Assembly (NCBI GenBank): GCA_012932295.1 | Contig: JAAONU010000006.1 | Span: 20,476,904 to 20,540,903, forward strand | Reading direction: 5' to 3' | Length of the DNA stretch: 64,000 nucleotides | Source of the DNA: Cyclina sinensis | Lineage: Eukaryota; Mollusca; Bivalvia; Venerida; Veneridae | Shown: positions 1 to 11,200 of the stretch, piece by piece | Position numbering within the stretch: the first letter of the stretch is position 1 | Layout: each line of letters starts with the position of its first letter | The notes under the pieces: generated by a model | The model's database searches: none | Told to the model about the DNA's origin: nothing | The model's input: the letters and a program-made list of their open reading frames with translations, nothing else | Made by a program: the position numbers and the translations under genes

Positions 1-1429
1 AAGTCAAAAATATACCAAAGCTGTGGGTCCATGTAGTTCTTTTATTAATAAGTCTTTATGCAAACTACAATTGGCGACGAGCAAATTGAAACTTTTTCAA
101 TACCTTTGCAGCACCATTTTAAGAAAGAAAAATGAATATGGGTTTAAAACTTTTTTAAACATTCGGAGAAATGTATAAGTTCTTTTTCTTAGACCAACGC
201 TCTTGTGTTAGCACATGCTCTTCTGAGAGTTCCACAAAGGATTCACTGGAATGTATGCCAGTAATCCGAAATACGATTACTAAATTTTCGACGAAACTAA
301 TATTACAATAAGAGTAATGTTGCCTTCCACCCTTTGTGTGTTTTACTTTTAAATTCAAAAATTGGATCAGATATTTCGACACATTTATTAAAAACTGAAT
401 TTTAGTATTCAGAATTGCAGTTTCTGAATTTTTAAGAATTAAATTTTTAGTTTAAAGAGTATCATTCCTTTTCCTCTGTATTTTGAAGAAAAAAAAAACA
501 TCTTGTCTGTGGAAACTTAAAAGATTAAAAGGAAAAAAAGGAATGGTGATTTAACAAATATCTGCCAAAATTCTCTGATGATATTTGGAACTTGACAGTT
601 CTAACAAATATAACGCTAGACTCGCGATCCCAAGGTTGCAGATTCGTTTTAAACAGGGTAAAATGACCCACCCACAATAGAGTCTTACACCAAATTAATT
701 CGCATGCGCAAGAAAGGCAAACTCTTCACATTGTGCAAACGAGTCGGAACAAAATGTCAAAAATGCCTGAATATTAACTTAACTTCATTTAGGAAAAAAA
801 CTTTAATAATAGCTGTAAAAAAACGCAGACCTCCCCCGAAAAGGTAGTGCAAATAACCGGGATATAGGTGCCCACCCCACACCACACCAGTGAAAGGGGT
901 TAGATCTATGACAACACTGACTATATGTACGGGGAGACTCTACGGCCGCCACACTGCTCAAATAGCGCTGTTGTGAATTATAAATAATCAAGTTCTTAAT
1001 TGAATTTGAAACATTATGGCTCTAAAAAAAATTGTAAAACGTTTAACCAGATCAGTTATTATAACATAAGATCAGGTACAAATGATTTTTTAAGAATGTC
1101 AAGGGAAAAGGTAGACTTGACAGTAAACATTATATGAAAATGATCTGTCAAATTTAAATCATTATATGCAAAATAACGGTGTTGCTTTAACTCAAAATTA
1201 CAGCTCCAGCCTCAGGCATGAAAGTATCCTCATATCACAAAGAATCCTTAATCTTAGGGAAAAGTTACGTATCGTATAATTACCTTTGCAAAGTAGTAAC
1301 TTTTGACTTCTTGCTATCAGTCTTACAATAGTTCTGATTTGCTTTTAAGTATTAAAATCTAGTTTTATAAGGTATACTCTAATGCTTTTGCAGTCGCATA
1401 TTTCTCTTAACCTAAAAAAAGAAAGAAAA

Positions 1430-1430
<1 letters not shown>

Positions 1431-1462
<32 letters not shown>

Positions 1463-1463
1463 A
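1431..1463. repeat. (CAA)n microsatellite
   Basis: About 10 CAA units in an AT-rich context. Confidence 0.9.
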
Positions 1464-2032
1464 CTTCATGAAACTTTTAATGATTGCTTTATTTCTAAAC
1501 TTTCTGCATTTTTGCTTAAATTGTCTTTTCTGGAATTATATGATATTCAAATTATTAAATAGATATCACCGATTTGTTGAAGCTTCTTCTATATAACATT
1601 TGCTCATATTTAAGAAATGCTTTAGATTCAGCTTCAACTGAAACCTAAATTTGGTTTACATGTGTTTAGTTTGCATATGAAACGTTGCAATATTCAAATG
1701 TTACACTTCTATTATATTGTTGCATTTGTATTGCAAAAAAATATATATTTTTACGGTATATTTTTCATTAGCATTAAATAATGTCTTCATTTACTGTTAA
1801 TGAATTTGCATTTGTATTTGATAATTTTCACTTGTATGCAGTAACGTTTATTTGTATTCTGTATCTCATTTTTGTATTCTATACTGAACAATTTAAATAG
1901 TTAAAGTCCTATAAAAAATTTCCATTTTATTTATATTGCATAAAACTCATTTATTTTTAATATTTGATCGCCTGAGTCCTGAGCTCATTTGTATTGTATA
2001 TGTTTTAATTTTATATTCTATAATTGCGTTCT

Positions 2033-2166
2033 GGATTTGATTGTTGATTTTGTTACGGTAGATTCAATTGGCTGAGTGGATTTGATTGTTGATTTTGTTA
2101 CGGTAGATTCAACTGGCTGAGTGGATTTGATTGTTGATTTTGTTAAGACAGATTCAATTGGCTGAG
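2033..2166. repeat. 45-bp tandem repeat, three copies
   Basis: The unit begins GGATTTGATTGTTGATTTTG and ends TTGGCTGAGT. Copies start at 2033, 2078 and 2123; the third has GTTAAGACAG in place of GTTACGGTAG. Confidence 0.92.
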
Positions 2167-3085
2167 AAAACGACAGGATGCATTATTTGTGCCAGCTGGT
2201 AAAAAAAAGAGAAGAACAACTCTCGTATTTTGTGTACCTACTTTTCTGAATTGGCCTAATTAGTGAAACCAACGATATCTGTCCCAGATCTCAGACTACA
2301 ATCAAACAATAAGAATGTTTTAACGAATTCAGGTTTAAGTTTAAATAGTATTGGAAAACTGTGTTTTACAAAATATATATGCTAACATTTATAATAACTA
2401 TGAATTACAAATAGATTATCATATAATACAAATTTGAATTTTTACAATGGAAATTGACGTTATTGAATAGAAATGAAAATTTTAAGAACGCATATTAATG
2501 AATTGAATAGAATTGAAGACATTATTGAATACTAATAAAATTATACAACACACAAATTGATTTTGTTTTGCAATATAAATGAAACAGTATACAAAACAAA
2601 TGCCATCATTGATTATTGCAAAGTTTTGCTAAAGTTAACGATAAACTGTAGAAATTGTATTGAAAAATATATAGAACATTTTTGATAGTGTTTTTCTCTT
2701 AGATTTAAATGGTTTTTACACATCACTGACCCTATTATTCTTGGCCTTTTCGAGATGTTGTTCTCCTTAGCATGCAAGTATTTTTACTTAGTTCCTATGC
2801 AAGTCAAAGTAATACAAGTGATCCCAGGTGGGATCAATATTTAACCAAGGGGCATAATTTGAACAATATTGGCAGAGGTCCATCAGATGAGGCTACATGC
2901 CAAATATCTAAGCATTGAGGTGTTAGCTAAATTCTAAAAGATTTTTTCCCATTTAATTGTTATGGCAACCAGAGTTCTGCACAGATTTAGTTTTTTAACA
3001 ACTTTGATAGAGGACCATGCCTGTAAAGTTTGGTAAAAAATCTATCACTTGATTTCAGAGGAAATTTTCTGTTGAAAATAAAGCT

Positions 3086-3510
3086 GGAGATACACCTTCC
3101 AGAAAAAAACCCACCCTTCAGCCCTTTGTGTTCAGGAGATACACCTTCCAGAAAAGCCCACCCTTCAGCCCTTTGTGTTCAGGAGATATACCTTCCAGAA
3201 AAAACCCACCCTTCAGCCCTTTGTGTTCAGGAGATACACCTACCAGAAAAGCCCACCCTTCAGCACTTTGTGTTCAGGAGATACACCTTCCAGAAAAAAC
3301 CCACCCTTCAGCCCTTTGTGTTCAGGAGATACACCTTCCAGAAAAGCCCACCCTTCAGCACTTTGTGTTCAGGAGATACACCTTCCAGAGAAGCCCACCC
3401 TTCAGCACTGTGTTCAGGAGATACACCTTCCAGGAAAGCCAACCCTTCAGCACTTTGTGTTCAGGAGATACACCTTCCAGAAAAGCCTACCCTTCAGCAC
3501 TTTGTGTTCA
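3086..3510. repeat. 47-bp minisatellite, nine copies
   Basis: The unit begins GGAGATACACCTTCCAGAAA and ends CACTTTGTGTTCA. Copies start at 3086, 3135, 3182, 3230, 3277, 3325, 3372, 3417 and 3464 (spacing 45-49). Because the period is not a multiple of three, all three plus frames stay open and give overlapping repetitive peptides, which are probably not real proteins. The array ends at TTCAG|GTGAGC, a good splice-donor sequence. Confidence 0.93.
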
Positions 3511-4140
3511 GGTGAGCTAAAACAAACTGGTAAGTAACGTTCCCTTACAAATGACATCATCACATGATCAACAGGATGAAACTCTAAATGATTCACTATA
3601 AGGATTAAGACTGAAAACAAAACCGTCTGAAATTCTGAGTCATAATTTACAGCAACTCTCAGTTTACATCTATCAACAAAATGCACAAGATAGCTGAAAT
3701 TAAAAAATTATTTTACAACTTCATGAAATTTTCATTTTTAACAATTTAATTGCAACTTTTTTCACATATTTGTATGTTCACATCTGTATAAATGTATTTA
3801 AAATATTTACAAAGATAAAAGATTAAAAGCATAACTTGCATCATGTTTAACCATATATGAATAAATGAAAGGCATAAGGACTGCTTGTTTTTATATAGAG
3901 GTCAGAAAAAAATTTCACACACTATTTAGGTTAATATTAACTCTAATAAACCAACAAGTGACTTATTTTTTTGGCAGGTTCATGAGAGATCTGGTGTTAC
4001 TGGAATAGTCAAAAAGACTGAAAATGGCTTCTACCAAAACTTTCAAATTCAATCTTGATATGTCTTCATAAAGACTAAAGCTGAAAATGTACTCAAGTTA
4101 CAAGTTACTAAGGACCATTCCAGTAAAATATATACCGGTA

Positions 4141-4340
4141 TCCCACCAGGAAAGCAAAATATATATCCTATCCCACCAGGAAAGCAAAATATATATCCCA
4201 CCAGGAAAGCAAAATATATATCCCACCAGGAAAACATAATATATATCCCACCAGGAAAGCAAAATATATACCCCACCAAGAAAGCAAAATATATATCCCA
4301 CCAGGAAAGCAAAATATATATCCCACCAGGAAAGCAAAAT
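4141..4340. repeat. 25-bp minisatellite, about eight copies
   Basis: The unit is CCCACCAGGAAAGCAAAATA plus TATAT, period 25, with one 30-bp spacing after the first copy. Open minus-strand frames across it (GGIYILLSWWD) are repeat artefacts. It lies about 550 bp past the EXD3 stop. Confidence 0.92.
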
Positions 4341-4719
4341 AAAGAAATTCTGTCAGGATTGGTCTGTTTATATCGTGCATTGTTTAAATGTCAATAAAGT
4401 ACTAAAAGGGGTTGGTCCATTTCAACATGGTCTCCTGAGGGGAGGGAGGAAGAATGCATTTTACTGGAATGACCTTAACTAACCTTTACAGGTGCCTGTT
4501 ATTTTTTTTTTCTTCTAAAAAAACAATCCATACACTTCTCATTAGTAATAGAGTGTATGAAACCTTTCTCATATGGATGTAAAATAGATAATGGCTCAAA
4601 CAGTAGAACCTTCCTCAATAAAAAAAGACTAATTTAGTCAAAGATAAAGAAACACCAGTCGCCCTATATTTCAGCTCTGGGACTAATAAGTAGCCTGTTC
4701 CATTAAACAATTCTTAAAG

Positions 4720-4725
4720 TTTATT
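4720..4725 (-). promoter_or_regulatory. Likely poly(A) signal of EXD3
   Basis: AATAAA on the minus strand, about 165 bp past the EXD3 stop codon. Position fits; no downstream element was verified. Confidence 0.45.
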
Positions 4726-4888
4726 CTTTTTCTGAAGAAAACATTTGTGTTTGAACATTACTATCAGAGTCAACACTGACCTTATAACAACTGATGAATG
4801 ATCTTTAAAAATACTAAATACTATACAAATGCTAGACTGCTTGAATTCATATACATGTATATTTTCATTTCCACCATACTGAGAATTG

Positions 4889-5278
4889 TTAAGATGATGA
4901 CAAATTCTCGTTTAATTGATCATAAACCATGGCACCATTAGATGGCATATCAAGAACATGAGAAAATTGTTCACAAACACGTTCAAAATGTGTCCCTTCC
5001 CAGAACACTTTGCCACATCTTGCACAACAGTAGAAGGTATCCACTTTCTTGAACATAGACTGTGGCACTGTTTCTGTCTGTATTGAAGCTCCAGTCCCTA
5101 ACACTGTAACAGATGACCAGTCTACACCGTATTCAGTGAACTTTGACCCTATCTCAGACCCATAAGGCACAATATTTGCATCTGTTGAGGACTGACCAGA
5201 GATTGTATTCCCTTTCTGCTGGGCAAGCTTTTCCATATCTATAGAGGGAATGGTCAAATACACATCTCCATTGCAAAT
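4889..5278 (-). CDS. EXD3: EXD3 terminal exon: Mut7-C zinc ribbon and stop
   Basis: It starts ICNGDVYLTIPS and contains FYCCARCGKVFWEGTHFERV. The C-x2-C pairs fit a zinc ribbon shared by Mut7-C proteins. The exon ends in TAA at 4891-4889. A likely poly(A) signal (AATAAA on the minus strand) lies at 4720-4725. Confidence 0.94.
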   Translation of the reverse strand: MCNGDVYLTIPSIDMEKLAQQKGNTISGQSSTDANIVPYGSEIGSKFTEYGVDWSSVTVLGTGASIQTETVPQSMFKKVDTFYCCARCGKVFWEGTHFERVCEQFSHVLDMPSNGAMVYDQLNENLSSS

Positions 5279-8200
5279 CTGGAAAAATATGAAAAAGCTT
5301 TGTGAACAGTTGCATGCCTCTGTCAAACTGCCTGACAAACAGATATCTGTCCATATAATTGGGATTGTAATTATTACAAAATATCTACCCTATGAGGATT
5401 TAATATTACAATATATTAACTTAATGTATTTTCAGACTTTAAAAGCTTTCGACTCAACTGAGTTTAATATATCAACATACCAACATATCAACTCTTGCTA
5501 TATTTAGTATTACAAGACCCAAATATTTGTTTAGTATTACAACATATAAACTAAGTGGTTAAGATATTACAAAAAAAAAAAAACTACTTTTTTTGAATTC
5601 AGCATCATAACTTGCATTTACCAAAAAATCTACATTATGCCATGTATCAATCCTCAATCAATTGAATTTCTCAAAGTCCTAAGCTGTTTCATTACAATAA
5701 ATAGAGAATAAACTTGAAGACTGTACATGTAACAAAATCATGATTATGTAAGTGTTACCTGACACCTGCTGAAGATATCATGTTGTTGTACTGAAATGTT
5801 GAAGTGTGTGAGCACCTCAACCAGCTGGTCCTTAGCTCTCTCACTCAGAACATTATAACACATCTCAGAACCCACCTGGCCTACGATCTGACGATGGAGA
5901 TTAAAAAGCTTATCAGATAAACTTCTACAGACTTCTTCAAAAGCACATTGATAGCTTCATGGTAGAAATAATTCTTATCTAAGTAAGCACAGAGGTTCAG
6001 ACTCAAGTGATCTGAGCTATATTGCTAACATGATAATTTTGTTTTAGACACATCACAGCATCTTACAGAGAGAAGTGCCTAACAGAATTAGTAGGAGAAA
6101 CTGCCTGCCTAATTGGCTAGTACCACACAGTAAACATTTGCACTAATAAAATGTGTCTTCTTAAACACCTAAATTTAACATATAACAATGCTGTAATGTT
6201 AAAGCTTAAACCAGGAGGAGAACTTGTTACACTCATAATTAATAGTTCAACAGTCTTGTGCTTTGGATCTTTTGATATACAGACAATGGTGACAAGAGTT
6301 ACTTCCCTTTGTTACAATGGAAGTACCTACCATGTCATAAGGCATCCCACTAGTCAATACAATCCTGTTCTCCTGTAGCGATACCTGTAAATAGTAAATG
6401 ATCTGAACCGGGTTATTTGTGCTAACAATGATCATGAGCCTATGTGAGAAAACTTTTAGCTTGTGATATACATGTAGTATATTTTAGCAAAGCATTTCAT
6501 TTACATAGTATTATCAAACTATACCTTTTGGTTGCTATTCTGAAACAGTATCACATTAAAAAAAAACCTACCATCACCCTCTTCCTTGTCCGACAAAATA
6601 CAAAACCAACCAAACATTTTAATACCACAAAGAAATGTCTTTTTATTGTTCAGTTACATTAAGTAAAGTGTTATGCAAATTGGAAGTACAAAATTAAAAT
6701 TGTTGTCAAAATAAACCTAACAACAACAACATAACACTATTATCTGATGCTACTTGCTTTAGCTCACTATGATCTTACCTGTACTGCCCTATCATGGTCT
6801 ACGAAGGGCTCTGTAATGAAAACATCCACACCACAGCTTCTTAACTGCTTGCCCAAACCCTGCAGCATGGTATCCACAACCACACGTAGGTCCTTTGGAG
6901 ATCTGGGCTCCCCTCCTACAGGGGTCTGTCTTGTAGGCTACCACAGAAAATAAACAGATGTCAATCCCCAAGAGCTAAATGATATTTTCAAAGTCAGATC
7001 ACATTACCATTTCAATAATAAAACAACCCAACCTTTTGAAAAATAAATGGAACACCTTCAGGTGGTGAGATGATGGCAGAAATAAACCCTGAATGTGTGG
7101 AGTAAAGGTCAAACTTCTAAAGAAGAGGAGAGCCAAAGTTTCACATTAGACTTCCAGCACAACGGTTACAGGCTTTCTTCAGTAATGTACCTGTAATCTT
7201 TGAAGTTGGATGAGATATATGCCCCATTAACATTTTGACAAAGCCAGTTAACAAGAGGGCCATGTTGGCCCTGGATTGCTCACCTGACTACTTTGGCTGT
7301 GGGTCTGCTGTTATGCAAACATCAGCAGGAATATTTCATGCTAATTGAAGATTTTCAAAGATCTCATAATTCATACAATTAACCCATGGAGCAGAGGCAA
7401 TTATGAACTAGCAGCTTGTCAGGAGATGTCATTTGAAGCAAAATGTTGACAAAAATCTATTTTAGCAATGGCTGCCATTTTGTGCAATAGAGTGGAACAA
7501 TTTGAGCAATTTTTATAGGTGGATATAAAATGATCATCACTCTGAAATTAAGGTGGAATAACACTTTGCTGTTCAAAAGCAAGTCTTTTTTATATTTTTA
7601 TTTTATTTTATTCTATTTTTATCTCTTGCAGCCTTTAAATGCAACAAAGCAGAACTGTATCAGCAATTTTTGAAAAAGGCAATAAAACATTTCTGTCAAA
7701 CTTGGTTTAAAATAGCCAAGTGGTTTTGAAGGAGATGTCATTTGAAGCCAAATACTGACAAAAATCTATTATTAGCTATGGTGGCCATTTTGTTCAACAG
7801 AGCAGAACCGTTTTAGCAATTTTAATAGAGGGCTAAGTAAGGAACATTTCTGTGAAATTTGGTGGAAAATCACCATGACGTTTTGGAGGAGATGCTGTTT
7901 GAATTTTTTTCTACTTTTAGCTTTTGCAGCTGTAATGTGCAATGGAGAGGAACAGTTTGAGCAATTTTAAAAAAGGGCAATATGAGGAACATTTCTGTCA
8001 AATTTGGTTTAAAATGGCCAAGTGGTTTTGGAGGAGATGGAGGAGATGTCATTTGAAGCAAAATATGGATATAAATCTATTTTTAACTCTGCGGCCACTT
8101 TGTTCAATGAAGCAGAACCATTTAAGTGATTTTAAGAGAGGGCTATGTAAGGAACATTTCTGTGAAATTTGGCGGAAAATCACCTAGACATTAAGGAGGA

Positions 8201-11200
8201 GATTTGTTCAATTTGTTTTCTATTTTTAGCTTTTGCAGCCTTTATATGCAATGGAGCGGAATGGTTTAAGCAATTTTAATAAAAAGGCAATATAAGGAAC
8301 ATTTCTATAAAGTTTAGTTAAAAATAACTTTGCGGTTTAGGAGGGGATGTCATTTAAAATAAAATGTTGATCACGGACAATGGACAACAGAGGCCGGACA
8401 AGGGTTGATCACAATAGCTCACCCTAAGCATTTGCTCAGGTGAGCTTGAATGTGGATGAGAATCATTTAAGTCTGCAGACACAGAAGGAAAGGTTTGACA
8501 TTACAAAGAATACAACTCTTGCCTCTCGAGTGGTCAAATCAGTGAAAATCACACATACATTAAACAAAGGATTAAGTGAAACTTAGCAGGTGATTCACAA
8601 GTAAATTCTATGTACCAGTCTTTTAGGTCCTTTCTGTTTCTGGTCACCCCTCTGTCTTGCTCTGCGTTTCTCATTTTTGCTAGGTTTCAGCCATTTCATA
8701 GAGATCATTGGCTCCATGTCCATTTCTGAATTTTGCTGCTGTGCCAGCTTTATCAACACATCATAAAGTTCCAACAACACATAGGCATCCAAAGCTTAAA
8801 TGTCAGATTACATTCTATATTCAAAGAGTTTATAATACAGTTAAACAAGAGGGCAATGATGGCCCTAAATCGCTCACCTGAGTCTCTTTGCTCAAGTTAC
8901 AAGTATCGTTATTGGTTGTTATGGGTGTCAGCTGTTTGCAAGTTTGAATAAGTTTGATAAAAGTTTGAAGACTCTGGGTGTAATGGTCCTCAAATTTTAG
9001 AGCAGAAATAGTTTTACTCTACAGGTCCCTGCGAACTTTGACCTACAGACCCCCCAAAAAATAGGTTTCTTCTAATATAATTGTCCAATTAAGTTTGAAG
9101 GCTCTGGGTAAAATGGTACTCCAGTTATTGAGCAGAAACAGTTTTCACTCTAGAGGTCCCTGTGAACTTGACCTTTGACCTATAAACCCTAAAAACAATA
9201 GGGTTCTTCTAATTACCTGACATAGTTTGAAGGCTCTGGGTGTTATGGTACTACAGTAACTTAGCAGAAATAGTTTTCACTCTATAGGTCCCTGTGACCT
9301 TTGACCTACTAACCCCAAACCCAATATGGTTCTTCTGTTTAGTAACAGCAATCATCCTAAGAAGTTTGAAGGCTCTGGGTTAAATGGTACTCCTGTTATT
9401 AAGTGGAAACGATTTTCACTCTAGAGGTCCCTCTGACCTTGACATTTGACCTACTGATCCAAAAAACAAAAAGGGGTTTTTCTTCTCAATAAGGGCAAAA
9501 ATCCTGTGAAGTTGAAAGGCCTGGGTCAACTGGTACTCAAGTTTTTGAACAGAAATGAAGTGTAACAGACAGACAGACACACATGGACAGCGCAAAAACA
9601 CTATGTCTTCATCTGTAGTTTGGATGAAATCGCACCAGTAGTTTCTGAGGAGTAGTCCGGACAAGTTTTGTGATGGACAGACAGACAGACGGATGGACAG
9701 ACAAATGATGAGGAAGTGATCCCTATATGTCATGGCTACTTTTTAGTATGTCGCAGCTACTGTGAAGCCTGCAACACAAAATTCATTATTTGGCCAAAAT
9801 GCCTTTTTCATTCAAGGGCCATAACTCAGCCAAAAATCATTCAACCGAAAAACCCGTTAGAAATGCATAACTACTTGAGGTACTGATCAATCCTGTAAAA
9901 TTTCAATCAAATTGCATAAGTAGTATAAGAGAAGTAGTCCAGACAAACTACAAAATAAAAATCATAAAAGGGCCTTAACTCTCACAAAAATCATTGGACT
10001 GGAAAATGCCGACAACATGCAAAACTACATTTGGTACTGATCATTCCTGTAAAGTTTGGATGAAATCGCACCAGTAGTTTCTGAGGAGTAGTCCGGACAA
10101 GTTTTGTGACGGACGGACAGACAGACGACGGAGAAGTGATCCCAATATGTCACGGCTACCTCGTAGCAGGCGACACAAAAATGGCCTATCAGAAAACTGG
10201 AGTGAAATTGATCATTTGGGGTAAACATACAAATTTTTTTTTTTTCAGGGTTGGGTGGGGAGGAGAAATTAAGATATGGAACACTCTTCTTGTCCAAAAA
10301 TAAAACATTCAGTCACTAAAGGCAAACTTTTTCTGCAGTAATAAATGATTCATAAATGAGCAGTCTCTGAAAAATACAAGCATGCAAAAAAGATGTAAAT
10401 GAGTTATTTCTTCCAGAATGCATTAACAAGTTATTATACAAAACTCTTAAAAATGAAACTGTTCTCTGTATGTCAATCAAATATTCTTCTAAGGAGCTAG
10501 TTCTAAATAAGTTTTAATTCAGACTGAAAACATAATTATTTAATTTGATAAAATACCTCTGACATATTTTACCTGCATATTTAAGCTGCTCTACCCTAAG
10601 TGGTCTCCTTTCCCAGTCTGACATCTGCTCAGATTTATTCAAAGGCTTGCCAAAACATTTCCTCACTACTTCACTCAATCCTTTCTCCTCTGCTGAACCA
10701 AACCCTGAATACAAATAATACACACTCTGGAATATCAACAGTCTGACTAAACAATGAAATATTACCTCAGCAAACTTTGCTGTAAAGGTAATCTAAGACT
10801 TGTACTTTTCAAATGCGGTTTAAACTCGAGTTACATTCAGTTAGATTAAGAAGTATAAGAGAATAAAGAATTTTTTCTAAAATATCTCAAGAAAAAGTTC
10901 CAGTTAAATATGCATGTATACATTCAGTTGCGTTAACATATCAAAATAGTTAAAACATGAAGAAATTAAACACAATTTGAATCATTTTCCCACTTGTTTA
11001 TCAGGACAATATAAAATTTCTATCCTTGTTTTTAAAGATACCAATCTGTCAATATACAAACACCTTCACAGGAAAAGTACCAGGAAAATACTAGACTGAA
11101 TATCTCGACACACCTGTAGGATTATTGCCATCATCTTCAGCAGCATTTTGTTGCCGTGGTAACATATCATTATCATCATCCTCATCAAACACGGGAACAA

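Larger units (their letters stand above)
1..3000. other. AT-rich non-coding region at the window start
   Basis: No supported gene. It contains a tRNA-like SINE scrap near 610-660 (CTAGACTCGCGATCCCAAGG, GCAGATTCG), a GC-rich block at 826-990, a CAA microsatellite and a 45-bp tandem repeat, all listed separately where definite. Confidence 0.6.

Noticed and set aside
3030..3537. Three overlapping repetitive ORFs of 120-161 codons
   Set aside because: They are the same 47-bp minisatellite read in three frames. The period is not a multiple of three and no conserved domain is present.
4049..4380. Minus-strand ORFs rich in GGIYILLSWWD
   Set aside because: Translation of the 25-bp minisatellite in three frames; a repeat artefact.
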